A stretch of DNA of 64,000 nucleotides from Platycnemis pennipes. Taxonomy: Eukaryota; Arthropoda; Insecta; Odonata; Platycnemididae. The stretch is taken from NCBI GenBank assembly GCA_933228895.1, contig OW121852.1, positions 62,104,872-62,168,871 of the forward strand, given 5' to 3'. The translations under genes were made by a program, and so were the position numbers. The notes beneath the pieces are model-generated. The model worked only from the letters and a program-made list of their open reading frames with translations, searched no databases and was not told where the DNA came from. Below, in pieces: positions 1-11,475 of this stretch; positions within the stretch are counted from its first letter, which is position 1; each line of letters begins with the position of its first letter.

Positions 1-270
1 TTTTGAGACGCTGGTGTAGAGGATGGAGAAGGTATGGTGGGTCGAAATGATGACGAATCGGGAAGTGCTGCAATGGTAGGGAAGGAGATTAGGCTAATTG
101 CAGAAATTATCTTGCAAAGTGAAGGAGTGGATGACGCAGGTAGTATGGGGTGAGGTTGATTTTAAGAGCGGCATAGCCGGAAGAATGTTGTTTAAGAAGG
201 GTAGAGGAGGGAGGAAAACAATTAGCTTGGATATAATAGTGAGAGTTATGAAGTACAGAGAGTCCCCACT
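1..270 (+). mobile_element. RTE-B-like LINE, C-terminal fragment, cut by window edge
   Basis: The + strand reads, in one frame broken by a stop, MEKVWWVE, TNREVLQW, GKEIRLIAEI and then GRGGRKTISLD. This is the pattern of the C-terminal region of RTE-like reverse transcriptases (NEEVL, VGEE..LI.EI, GKR.RGRKR). The upstream reverse transcriptase lies outside the window. It is degenerate and not functional. Related copies lie at 13.0, 28.7, 59.4 and 63.5 kb. The family call comes from remembered pattern; the fact that it is a decayed LINE is fairly safe. Confidence 0.6.
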
Positions 271-1465
271 TTTCCTTCATATTAGGTTCCGCGAAACCAC
301 GGCGTAAAGTGGAACTACAGTAAGTGAATCACCATTTTCCTTAGACGCTTTACGTATGCAGTTTGTCGATACACTACTTTCTCAGCCATTTTTCTAATAG
401 CCAATTTGCATATAAAAAAACCCCATTTCACCCTAAACACATAAATGTAAGATGCTATTTCAAAGAATTGAAATAAGCGTTCATTCATACCATTTTCATT
501 TATTGCAAATTTTTCATGTTATATATCATAGTTTTGGAGCGTCATTGTGTCGGAATAGCGGATCGAGAATACAGAATTATATTTTGCGTGACGTATTAGT
601 GAAGAACGATGAAGATCGAAGTGACGCGACGTAAAACGTGGATCTCTTGTTTTCGGACCTGAAGAATGACATCTTGTGACTGATACGTTGCGTGGAAAGT
701 GTGTTATGCCCATATAATCCTACCTCAGCCGGTAGGAAAATGATTTTAATATCTTAGGGGCTACATTCACATAAACCAACTATAACTTCCGACTCTGCTA
801 GATCGAAAATCGAATCTGCGGTCTTCGATTTCGGCATTAAAATTTGATATCTCGGAAATGACGTTGATATTTCTTCCCGCCATCTCTCACCCCACCTGGG
901 TTTCTTCCCCCTCCCATTCCTCCTCCCTCTTTTCTCTCATTCTGTGATAACCCTTCGATCCCCTTGTTCGTCCATCCACTCACTCTGGCCGTTTTCTCTC
1001 CTGCCTCCCCGACTGCTTCTCCGCCCGGCCCTGCCGTCGGCATCCTCAGTCCACGGCCTGGAACGCTTCTGGAAGCTTAGGCAGCGGAGGATGCTCCTAA
1101 AATATTAACCGGAGCTTTATACGCTTTGCGATGAAAACCAAACCGAGTGCGGGGGAGGGGAGAGCTCTGTATTTGTGGAATGGGGAAGGGGAGGAGTAGG
1201 GGGGCGGCTTTCAGAGGAGATTTTAATAAAGTATTCATTTCGACTCCATCTCCTCCCCTTTCCAACCGTTTCAGCTCTTATTTCTCCATGCGAATTTCCC
1301 TTCATTTCCGGGTATTTCTCTCTCTTTTCCGCTCCGTCTTCGTCGTTTGTCTGACGTTTTGGACCGGCATTCCCTCCTCCGTCCGCAAGATGCGCCTAGA
1401 TGTTTTCCACCCCTTCTTTTCCATTTCCCCCTCCAAGGCAGGTGTCTCGTAATCGCATGCCTGCT
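271..1465. other. No gene seen; pyrimidine-rich stretch
   Basis: Short open frames only. From about 880 to 1,440 the + strand is strongly C+T rich (repeated tcccctcc-like runs), which keeps several overlapping frames open without protein-like composition. I see no splice-bounded exon or repeat family here. Confidence 0.5.
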
Positions 1466-1469
1466 ACTA

Positions 1470-1670
1470 TCCTCTAGTTAGTATAGTTGTGCCTCTCAGT
1501 TGCAAGTAAGTAGGGTATGCTCGGAACAGTATATATTTTTGCATTCCTGCATGGTAATGTGTGATTTACTATCTCTGATTCATGACGCATGACTGGTGAT
1601 AATGCATCCCCTGCCACACACCCTTGCGGTGGCACGAGAATATTATGTGGATAGGTATTTGTGAATAAAG
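1470..1670 (+). mobile_element. CR1-like LINE 3' tail
   Basis: This copy matches the tail family seen many times in the window: gtgcctctcagttgcaagta, then tgcatgactggtgataatgc, then cccctgccacacacccttgc. The 3' half of the stem-loop (normally GCAGGGTATT) is mutated to cgagaatatt. At 54.8 and 58.7 kb the same tail follows reverse-transcriptase coding sequence, so this is read as a 5'-truncated LINE copy, not an independent element. Confidence 0.65.
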
Positions 1671-1672
1671 AG

Positions 1673-2483
1673 GGCTCACCGCATAGGGCAAAACTGTTAT
1701 AAGTTTTGGATGTAGTACTGGAAGGTCTCCATAGATGGCGAGGTAAGAATTTTTCGCGTTACGTCACTAACGATATACATCGTTTCCATTGCTTTCATTT
1801 TTTTCTAGTCTTAAGGAACGTTTACACGTAGCAGTTGACTTTTATGAGTGAACTGTTAAGCCCCATTCGCACGTGTAAACAGCAACTGCGATACGAGTTC
1901 AGGTCGATACTGGACATATATTGAATACTATCGATATACGTTCGAGCTATTAGCAAAGTTGAAGCCTGTCTACTTTCCAGCGAAAATGTATCCAACACAA
2001 TCGTCAGAATCGCCAACGGAAAGCAATATAAGACATCTGATGCCGAGAATTTGGATATAACAACAAGGATATCCCTCTCCGAAGGGAAGATTCTACCCTT
2101 TATAGAATGGGCACAAAATATATGCCAATTATTTAGTGTTCCCATTCTCCGTACGCTCCCTACAGCTGTGGATTATGTGTTATATGAAACAACAAGGAAT
2201 CCCTCCTGAGACAATATATGTTGGCTTTAATAGTGAGAGAAATGCTAACTTATCCATGTGACTGTTGACGTAAAGTATAGGGACTTCGCACCATTATAGT
2301 AACTTACAAAACTACAACCATAGCATATGTTATGTGCCACTTAAATCAATTAGAAAAACGAAAGCAATGGAAGCGATATATATCGTTTGTGACGTTACGC
2401 TGAAAATTCTTACCACGCTATCTATGGAAATCTTCTAGTACTACGTCCAATGCGTGTAACAGATTTGCCCTATGCGGTGAGCC
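1673..2483. mobile_element. Inverted-repeat DNA element A
   Basis: The left end GGCTCACCGCATAGGGCAAA and the right end TTTGCCCTATGCGGTGAGCC are exact 20-base reverse complements. Similarity continues inward for about 135 bases on each side (1,673-1,810 and 2,341-2,483), with conserved landmarks such as ggtaagaatttt and cgttacgtcac. This is a classic long-TIR non-autonomous DNA transposon. No target-site duplication is clear and no transposase is encoded, so the superfamily is undetermined. It overlaps element B without simple nesting. Confidence 0.7.
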
Positions 2484-2544
2484 TATTTTATACCTGCTCT
2501 ACGATAGTAGTAGACCTCGGGTGAGGTAGCCTGCCGCTAAGGTC

Positions 2545-2675
2545 ATTCGCACAATCGATACGTCATTGGGAAAGTAATGAAGGATGCGAAGAAAGGAGTT
2601 ATTAAGATATGAAGACTTCAGCCGATAGGAGAATGAAATGGAGAGCTGAGTCATACCGATGATGATGATGATGGG
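2545..2675 (+). mobile_element. RTE-A LINE 3' end inside element B
   Basis: The + strand resembles the family C-terminus (YVIGKVMKDA, then a decayed KRLADR..EWRAAS region, gccgataggagaatgaaatg) and ends in four GATG units at about 2,660-2,673. RTE elements have very short 3' UTRs ending in short tandem repeats, which fits. It is 5'-truncated and frame-broken. Confidence 0.6.
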
Positions 2676-2699
2676 TGATTGAGTAGAGATTGGAATTTT

Positions 2700-2815
2700 G
2701 GATGAAAGCCAACACCCGACAAACCCTGCTCTTGACCAAAGGCGCCAAGAAGTCCATTGATTAACGTCCAGTCCAACGGAGGGAATGCTGACCTTTATTT
2801 TCAGCACCTTCCGAA
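2700..2815 (-). mobile_element. SINE-A tail fragment
   Basis: On the minus strand this matches the body of the tRNA-derived SINE seen complete at 16.7 and 25.5 kb: the shared blocks are a gttaa...tggcgcctttggt stretch and caagagcaggg. The tRNA-like head is missing. It lies inside element B. Confidence 0.55.
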
Positions 2816-3484
2816 GCCATTACCCTCCACCCTATTGGTCTCTGTCTAAAATTTACCGCTTTTTCCCACACACTTATCAATTGCAAATTATACCTTTCAT
2901 TCGCCTCCTTTGAACAAGTATGTAAAACCGATATGGGCATTAATGATCGACGACCAAATATTGTCGATGATTATCGTTCAGCTGCGTTTACATTTAACAG
3001 TCGACTTCTATGGCAGCCGCGAAATGCGAAGAACATCGCTACTGCTACGTTGTCTCCATCAACTTCTTTGCGGCTTAAAGACGCTAGCAAGGCGTTGCGG
3101 TGACAATGAAAAAGTGTTTGACATCATAAGTGATTGACCACCTTAAGAGAGAGCTCTTGAGGAATTTACATTATTTTTACCCAACAATTCTTTACAGAGT
3201 TGAATCATTCCTTCGGAGAGGGATATCATTGTTATTATATCCAAATTCCAAGAATCAGATACCGTGTATCGCTTTCCTTTGGAGATTGTTGCTATTGTAC
3301 TAAAAATATCTCCCCTAGAAATTAGACGCGCATCTAATTTGCGATTAGGTCGAACGTGGGTCGATGGTGTTCGATATCCAGTATCGACCTGAACTCACAT
3401 CGCCGTTGCTGTTAACACGTGCGAGTCGTGTTTAGGAGTCGCCTGTCATAACAGTCAACTGCTACGTGTAAACACACCTTAAGG

Positions 3485-5029
3485 GTATGGGCAGTAATAA
3501 TGTGGTGGATAAGAACAATATTAATCGTTTATCCTGGATGTAGCCGGTATGGTTAGTATTGCTGTATGAGTCCGTCGTTATTTCGTCTCAATGGCGATAA
3601 TTTTTTCGGACGGCAGTCCAGGTCGGAAATTAGATATCGCTCTTCGCCACTTCTCGTTTCATCTAATCTAGAATCCCTCTCATGTTTGTTTGAGGGTGAG
3701 TCCACCTATCTCCCTGTTCCACCCCTGGAGATGGTCACCGCTCGATGGGCAAGAGATGAAGGGATTGTCAAGAGGGAGGACCTTGTTTACTGTGGAACCA
3801 TGCGTGGAATGTAAATACAAATAATAGCTGCTGCTTGATGATATGCCTCGACAGAATTTCAGATGACTCAGGGCGCACATTCCAGCAGTATGAGTCACGA
3901 ACGCTCCCTTTAAGCTCATTCAGTTTTTAAAAAAATACATAATATTTAGTACGATGCCGTAATTTCGAAAGTTGGTATTGACTTTAATTCTTATTTCTGC
4001 TTACGTTACGTTTATATATTGCCATAGTAATATTAATTGTTCCCATCAGCTAGGTATATCTAATTCGTACGATGTTTATAGATTTCCATTCGTTACGCGT
4101 CTTATCATTCCATCCAAACAGATAATTCTTTTCTTTCTCCTTCCTCGCTTAGCCAAGTACAACTGTACTAATTACTCGGCTACTAACTGGTAACTGGTAC
4201 TGCATCTCATAACTTGTTTTGGAGATGAGCGTGTTGAATGTAACTTAAAATAATTTGTCTCGCTCTCTTTTGTGGAAGCGCTCGGATATTTTCTTGTCCC
4301 ATGCATGTTCCCAATTTTTAAGAAATAGAACGCAGGGGAGCTATAGAAAGTGCTCACTCAAAATTCAGAGAACTTCTTCCATCAGCCAAAGGTATCAATT
4401 ACCTTGAGATGTAACCATCGTGCGAATGCCTTTGCGCCGGAAGTCTTGCAGTCTAATGATCAATCTCCTTTGCCTGTCTGTCCCTTTTCCTCTCCGTACA
4501 ATGCAATCGGGATTCATTTGCAACGCATTCGAATCCACTTAATGTCTTTATAACCGTCGCTCTTTAATTATTTCCGCTGCATCAACCTGGAGCCGTTTTC
4601 TCTCTGATCGCTGATAATTGGCAGAGGAGATGGTAGGAGGTCGTTTTTTTTTCCTCCCTCGAGAAAACTCATTTGTTATCCCGCTTCTCTCTTAGCCATC
4701 GTAAAATACGTGTTCGTTTAAAGTTGAGGGGATGTTAAAGGGTGCATGTCACGCTTACATTTTGAGAGTGTGTAGTTGAAGCTCCCGTCTTAGTAGTGAA
4801 ATGTAAACCGTCCCTTACCGTAAATTTTGATGGCCCAGAGTCAATCGTGCAGAGGAGAGTTGCCATATAATGGCGGTATTAATTTATGTAGTGAATTTAT
4901 AACGAGATCTGGCAAATTGAATAAATATATCTAAATAAATGCAAATGCAAGGATGGACTTCTTTTGAAAGTCATACGAAACATCTTAAACTCCTACTATA
5001 CTGTTTTAAATTATTTTGAGTGTAAGTAG
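3485..5029. other. No gene or repeat recognised
   Basis: Several short frames (for example 3,566-3,814 +) lack splice signals or protein-like features. A donor-like GTGAGT follows cttgtttgag near 3,691, but I find no matching acceptor. Around 4,850-4,960 the sequence is AT-rich. Confidence 0.45.
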
Positions 5030-5110
5030 TCGGCCGTGTTAGGTTGATTCCGTTCTAGCAACTCAAATATCGTGGATTCTAATTCTGTCTGGGTCATAGA
5101 TTTTGTGTTA
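5030..5110 (+). mobile_element. tRNA-like SINE head, diverged
   Basis: gtgttaggttgattccgttc followed by ggattctaattctgtctggg resembles an A box, anticodon arm and B box (canonical GGTTCGAATCC, here mutated) as in other tRNA-derived heads in the window. It is too diverged to be a working tRNA gene or promoter. Confidence 0.4.
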
Positions 5111-5354
5111 TTCTTAAGGATAGTGTATAGCTTATATAGTGCAATAAAATATAATCAGGTAAAGAGCCTAAAAAACAAATGCTACCACCTCTTAAACGAA
5201 AGTCTTCCTGACGTTTCCATGTCGGGCTCCACTGTCTCTCGATAATAAAATTGCGAGCAGGCTTTTACATAACTATAGGAGTACCAGTAGACCTGTGCTG
5301 AATAAGTACAAACTTATTAGTATCACCAGTAAAAGAATGTGATACGCATATTCA

Positions 5355-5715
5355 ACCTCCTCCTAAAAAAAGATAATTTTTTGTTGGGTTCTTAAAATAA
5401 AATATTCTTAAAATAAAATGCAGGGACTTATATGTGCATTAAAAGTAGCAATTGACAGTTCATTAATGTGAACGTCTTTACAATTTGTAATACCTCTTAT
5501 TAGTTTTTTATTTAGACAATTAAAAGCAGTATACATGTCTCCTGACGAAAATAATATTTTCCTCTTCGTTGCTTATTTACGACGTCTCCATGTTCTTGTT
5601 TCGTTGCTTTTATCTAAAGGTTTTTCTTGCAAGTGAAGTTATTAATAAACGATGTGTTTTGATGTAAACTGAGTATTATATTTTATGAGTCGGAAAAAAT
5701 CCAATCTTCCGATAT
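5355..5715 (+). repeat. Repeat E, copy 1
   Basis: A diverged second copy in the same orientation lies at about 57,925-58,260. Shared landmarks are gtgaacgt.tttacaattt, the stretch around aaaacagtata, and gtaaactga.tat. The region is AT-rich and non-coding. Termini, duplication and family are not determined; it could be a MITE or a LINE 3' UTR. Confidence 0.55.
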
Positions 5716-8335
5716 CTTATTCATCGCTATAGTCTTTGTATTAAAAGAGGAAATTATATATTAGGAACAGGAACAAAATACCAGACGATATTTGTATACG
5801 CAAAAAAAAGCGTTCGGTTTATTATATGTCAGAATTGAATGAATACCTGAGGCTATTAGTCGTTTAAGTTTATTTTTGACCTGGCGCTTTATTGAAAACA
5901 CTTGGATAAGAAGATTTATTTTGAGAAAACAGTTTTAAGGGCAAAACGGTGTTGACTTGATTAATGAGAGTGGAACTAGTACAGACTGAAAGTAGGTACA
6001 GAGTAAAACGTCTCCCTCGTGTCCTCAAGCATATTGTAAGGTAAATTGTGTGAATATGTAAGGATTAAGAAAGAGTAGAGTTAGTTGAAGCAGCTGATAT
6101 AATTTTAAACAAATAAATTTATGATAGCAAGTGGGTAAAAAATTAAATTTTCATAAGGAAAAGTGAGCGCATGAATGATTGATTCTGGAAAGAGAAAGTT
6201 ATTACAAACTTCGATTTCGAAGAAATGGATTGAATAGCTTTAGGATATGTGCTTTGTGCGTGCCATGTATTTTTCTTTGTCTAACCTTCCATCATGGGTG
6301 TTTTCAAGTCTGTTTCCGCACTAATAGGCGCTTCAGACCGGGAGCAAAGGTATAAGGATAGGAATGGAAGGGATGGGTCACAGTCTAACCTTCCTCTGAC
6401 CTCTTTTTGAACTCCCTCGCTTCCCACGAGGCCGTGCGCAGTGCAGAGCAGTTGGAGTTCGCAATGAACCAGTCTCTACATTATCACAGACGGTCGAAAC
6501 CGCCTGATTTTTAAGGGTAATTTCCAATTACACGCCATGTCGGTGGGTGTCTCTTAAGTAGTGAGTACTCATCACCCACTCTCCGCGGCCCTACGGCAAA
6601 TGCGAGCGTGCCTTCAATCCACTGACATCTGGAAGCAGACGGTTAAAGTTCATCTGATGCCCTCCGCGTTCAAGGGCGTCTCTCTGCTAACGATTCCGCT
6701 GCCTGCTTTCTGGAGTTCGCTAATTGTATGCCCGTCGTAATTTACGGAGAAAGGCGCAGGGAATGACAAACGCTTTGTGCCAAAGCTCAAAGTAAGAAAT
6801 TAGAATTCCGAGAAGATGAAAAGTTTCTTGCAAACGCAAGGGGGGTGGATTGACTCGCCGGAAAAATCCGGAATCCACTTCGATGAGCATCTGAATCGAA
6901 AATTAAATGGGGGCAGGAAAACTGCTGGGTGTGTTCTCGAGAAAAAGGATGGTAGGAAATTGCTGATTCCAGAACGCCAAAAGGGTAGGCTAAAAAGAGT
7001 GAATTTGAAGGAAAAAAAGTTGGAGGAAATCAGAATTATGATCATTTGCTTGAAATTAATCCTCGAGGAATTCAGTAATCAGGGAAGGGATAATTCAAGA
7101 GAAGTGGGGGGGGGGGGGGGGGGTAAGAAAAGTGTAACTGGGAAACTCCATCAAAGCTTTCGTGATCAATCAATGGACTGATTTCTGATCCTCTCGTTCA
7201 GGATAGATTTTTAGAATGTTCTTATTCTTTCTCGTTATTTCCATTCTTCGCCTTTTCTGTCTTCGTATCATCATACTTTCTACTTCGCTTCATAAGTTAC
7301 AAACTATCTTTCCCTACCTCATAACCATATCGATAATGCATTCAACCAACTTCAACATAGATGATGGTCTTTAGAATTACTCTTTATCTAGTTTCCCATT
7401 ATATACACGCATTTTTGTAGCCTAATTATTGTAACAAAATTGATCTTACTCCTACATCCCCAAGGAATCATAACCTATACCTTATCATTCGTCCTCCTTT
7501 TTTGTCCATCATATTTTTCTATTCTCCCCCATATTATTATCTAAAAAGTCCCTAACATTTTCTCTGAATTACTCCGTAATGAGTCCAGTTCTCGGTTCCG
7601 AGCAATCTCACTGTTCATATTAAGCCCTTCAACAAACTTACATGCTCGCGTAAGTCTCTGGTGTCTGAAGTTTTTCTTCATCGGTTAAATTTTGGCTTTC
7701 TTAAAGTGATTCTCCGTCTAAATATATTTCCAAACAATAATTAATTTGTTGCATGCATCAGTTGTACGACCTGCTATATTGTGTCCAATTTTAAGAGTCA
7801 TTTATTTCCGCTTTAAAATACGTTACGTGAAAAACTTCATACTTTGTAAATCATAATCTTTAAGGATTAGTGTTGGATTTAAATCTTAAAACTAAATTTT
7901 TTTCACATTCCTTGTGTTATGAGTGCTTCTTTTAATGTATATGTACAGGTTATTCAGCGTTTTGGGGAAAACAGATCGCTCCGATAAAATAGTTGAAAAT
8001 ACATTTCAAATATTTTATATCAGCTACGTTCCCAAAGTAAGGCTCCTAAGAAAAAAGTCACCTATGAGCATACCTACTTTACTTACCGCGCCAAATACAG
8101 ATAGAGCTTCTCTTCTCACCCCTGACGTGAAAATTGGAATGGACAACCTAAGTGGAGGTGACGTGTGTGTATAAAGTGTGGGTGAAAGTGAAAAAAACTG
8201 GTTAGTAGAAGGTGGCGGGTTGTGGGAGACCGTGGAAAGGAAAGGCGAGATTGAAGGTATAGGCGCCGTCGTGTTGAGGAGAATAAAAGTCAGTGGTTAA
8301 ATAAAGCTTTTTTTTCCATCCGTGCGGTGCCTCCC
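5716..8335. other. No gene seen; poly-G tract at 7,106-7,123
   Basis: This is mostly AT-rich sequence, with a less AT-rich part at about 6,290-6,760. A run of 18 G occupies 7,106-7,123. The frame 6,816-7,181 (+) runs through this tract and is lysine/arginine-rich with no recognised domain. From 7,200 to 7,700 the + strand is pyrimidine-rich and may be an unrecognisable old minus-strand LINE. Confidence 0.4.
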
Positions 8336-8380
8336 TCAATTTGACTTCGATCGTTTCAGTTTTGTTGTCAACGCTACCGA

Positions 8381-8587
8381 ATGGACGGAGTTAAAGTAAC
8401 GGTCGAAGGATATGGAGCTGATATTATCTATGAGGTAACAAAAGTAGCGACATTTCCCATAACAAAGGCAAGGGCAGTCATAACGGAAATGGGACATAAA
8501 CAAGTAGGAAAAAACAGTATTATCTCGGGTACTGTCTTGGAGAACAATGGAATTTACTGGAGAGATGTTCGTCCGAAAATGCTGTAA
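8381..8587 (+). CDS. Unrecognised 68-codon open frame
   Basis: The frame starts MDGVKVTVEGYGADIIYE and ends in TAA. An acceptor-like tcgatcgtttcag lies 26 bases upstream of the ATG. Residues are mixed and soluble-looking, with no membrane segment or motif I know. Its length alone is expected by chance, and an overlapping minus-strand frame (8,336-8,638) is longer. It could be a small exon or repeat-derived sequence. Confidence 0.15.
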   Translation: MDGVKVTVEGYGADIIYEVTKVATFPITKARAVITEMGHKQVGKNSIISGTVLENNGIYWRDVRPKML

Positions 8588-8590
8588 AAA

Positions 8591-9189
8591 ATAGTTTTTT
8601 TCATGCAGGAGAGGACTGGAGAGAAGCTTTTTGTGCAAGGAAAACTATGGAAATATTTTTGATCAGACTAATATGGATTACTGGATTTAAAGGTAGCTAA
8701 ACGTAGACTTTTGGGAGAGGGGAATAAATATGCCTGGTAGCTTTTGACATGTGTGGTGACGTACAGGAAGGGTCGACCAGCATAAGAAGTGTTGAACATT
8801 CAAGGGGAGGAGATAAATTAGCTGGGGAAATAAAGAAGTGCACAGTAAGCTGTTTGATTAGGTGGTGAGGAGCGATGGTGTACTGAATATCGTGGTAAGG
8901 GGAAAGACGTAAAGAATGTGGGGACCAATAAAGACTGTTGTGATTAAGGAACTAATGTGAGCTGAGCTAAAGAGGACATTGTTTTATTCATAGATGTCAG
9001 CATGAAAAATTGTAAAAGGATAGTATTCATCAAAGTCTAGCATAACGCCTATTTTGGTGATGATATTAATTTGATAATGACTGACGTTATATTAAGAAAT
9101 GTACCACATTTGTTGGCGTGGTAATGACTAAGTATTTTTGATGGGATAAATGGAGATTGAAGGAATGCCAGCCTGGGGCGAAAAACCGG
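8591..9189. other. Purine-rich stretch, no gene seen
   Basis: The + strand is G+A rich. Around 8,830-8,930 a faint resemblance to the RTE-B C-terminus (GEIKKCTVSCLIRW) is possible, but too weak to call. Confidence 0.3.
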
Positions 9190-9440
9190 TAGCTAACATC
9201 TTTTGCGCCATTTTAAGATGGATGGACAGTTGAGCGGATGTGGAAATCCCTCAAGGAATTGAGGAATGGTGCCCAGAAACTCGCCCATCTGATAGAGCGA
9301 GTACTTCCTTTGAAATGCTCTCCACTCATCACCACAAGTGTGGACCGGTATACCAATTGAAAAAACTCCGCGGGGGTTTGAACGCGGACTTTCGCGATGG
9401 GAAGTCAGCACTCAAGCCACCACACCAACTCTATCCTTGA
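9190..9440 (-). mobile_element. SINE-A, head and part of body
   Basis: Read on the minus strand, the element begins ttggtgtggtggcttgagtg and continues ctgacttcccatcgcgaaag, then gcgttcaaaccc (B-box-like) and attggtataccggtccacac. This is the same order as the full copies at 16.7 and 25.5 kb. The 3' part (towards 9,190) is less certain. Confidence 0.65.
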
Positions 9441-11475
9441 GTTGTTCTGGAGAGAGGTGAGAGAGAATAGGTATTCCTAATGGCGATTGGAAGCGGAGGA
9501 GGTGAAAGGTGGTGAAGGAGCTTGGGTAAGAGAGTGGACAAACGGAGTGCCGCGTTTCGACCGGGCGCCAGCGAACCTTTTCCTCCACTGCCCTCCTCAG
9601 CCATCGCTCACGTGACTCGCATGCCTTCGCAGCGTAGAGCAAATGAGCGCCGGAGACTAATTGCCCGCTGAGTGCCATTGATCTGTTGTGCGAGGTCGGC
9701 CAACTGGGCGTGAAAGGGCCACCGGAACCGAAGGAAGGTTGGAGATTGGATGGAGGCGGAGTGAGGCTAGTTTACGCAATGGGTGGAGGGTAGATAGGCA
9801 GTAGATTCGCGATGAAATTGTAAGGAATCACGTAAAAATATCTTTAATCCGACAGTACGTTTTCCAAATGTGTGTTATTGCTGTGGCATACGAAACATTT
9901 GACGTTCTATTTTCTGAACATTTTAATCACGGGGGGGGGGGGGGGGTTACAAATGTTACAAATCTCTTCCCTTAATTTTCAGTGCTTGCTATGTAGTTTC
10001 ACAGTGCCCATTCCTATCTCTTCTCACTGGTAAAGGTCATTGCTAACCTTGTTATGAAGCAGTTAATTTGACTGCCCCCAGAACAGAATTTCAACGCATA
10101 AATGTATATCTGATTGAAAAGAAGAATTATTAACCACACACGTGCATCAAACTAGTGATCACGTTTCAAGACACTTAACACTTGAATTATGTGCAGTGTA
10201 ACCCGTATAATCATTTACAGTTCAAATCTGAACAACAAAATTATTGGGGAAAATTTCGGGGGATCTGAAGCAACCCCTAAGTGCTTGCCTGGGTGATAAT
10301 TTTACTACGTAACCCGTTTGATGCCAGTGGGTCGATATATCGGTCGACTTGCATTACATCATTACATATTTGTAATATTATATTTCCTTCAAATTTGAGA
10401 CAGCGTGAATGATTTTTTCATCCTCATAACAACAACAATATATCGTCAACATTGAGACAAATATATAGTTCATATATTGCAATTAAGTGCTGAAAACATA
10501 TCTGAAATTCATAATCTTACGATTATCATGGATTTTGCTTGGCAGTTTTTGCACAGTATGTCTAAAAGGGACTGCCAGTAAAAAGGTTAAAGTGGATCGA
10601 ATCTAACCTATTCAAAGTATATATTTTTCGCTCGTATTTGTTTCTGCGCATTTTCTTGTTTTTATTGCATTGAATTAAATAAAATCATTCCATTATTCAT
10701 ATTACTACTCATAGTTTTACCGCGTTAAAAACAACTTCATCCTTACGAGTGTGGCAAGTAGTAAGCCCCTAGGTCCGTGCCTACCAAGATGGCCGCGGCG
10801 TCTCAAATCAGCTGCGACGCCTCCTCCAGTACATTCTAATCTCTTTTAATCTCCTCGGTAGAAAACTAATAATCGTCACATCCTCAATAACACTCTCCAC
10901 CCATCAAAATTTCTGAAACATTGCAAATGGAAAAAAAATCCCGTCTGATGCGTCACACACCAAACGAGTCCGTTGCAGCGAGGTGGAGTGAATGACATCC
11001 TTGAACACATCAAAGGCCTCGGAACTGTTCGGGCGTCGCGCGGAGGATCAGACGTCCCAAATCTTTTTTTTTCCCTTCCTTCGTTCGGAATCGTGTACTC
11101 CTCTCTTTCATCTCTTTGCGCTCGCCGCCTTAATTGCTCGCCAGTCTTCCCCTTTCCCTGAACCATCGCTCAGACTTCGCATTTAATCTCGGGGCGATGA
11201 GGAGAGGGGTGGGTGTTCTTTTGCGGACGGATTAGGTGGCAGATTAAGGCCCCTCTCGATGCGGGGGACGGAGTGTGTGGCAAGAGGCGCCTCTCTTCTC
11301 TCCTTCTTCTCGTCCTTCACCCTGACGTTTGCTCAGACAACCCCATCGCTCCATCCGACAGGATTCTTTTTCGATTGCATCCCGTCTACCATCTTCGGCT
11401 GCGTGCATCCTTTACGTGCGCACTTCTCTTCCGTAATTTTTCTAAGTTAATATCATTTATTATCATGTACAATTA
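9441..11475. other. No gene recognised; poly-G at 9,931-9,946
   Basis: 9,540-9,760 is GC-rich with several CpGs. A run of 16 G lies at 9,931-9,946. At 10,788-10,800 the motif ccaagatggccgcggcg resembles a YY1-type site and also gives a short frame beginning MAAASQISCDASS. The rest is AT-rich to about 10,740, then mixed. No splice-bounded exon could be closed. Confidence 0.4.

Larger units (their letters stand above)
1815..3478. mobile_element. Long inverted-repeat element B flanked by TTAA
   Basis: Sequence from 1,815 (ggaacgtttacacgtagcag) is repeated in reverse complement ending at 3,478 (ggtgtgtttacacgtagcag). Similarity extends about 300 bases on each side (1,815-2,120 and 3,185-3,478), with a shared block gatatccctctccgaaggga. 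TTAA lies immediately outside each end (1,811-1,814 and 3,479-3,482), as expected for piggyBac-type or other TTAA-duplicating elements. No transposase is visible. Alternatively these are two solo copies in opposite orientation. Confidence 0.65.

Noticed and set aside
5077..5155. Possible exon between ttctag and cag|gtaaag, open for 33 codons
   Set aside because: It overlaps a tRNA-like SINE head (B-box-like ggattctaattc), and 33 open codons are common by chance.
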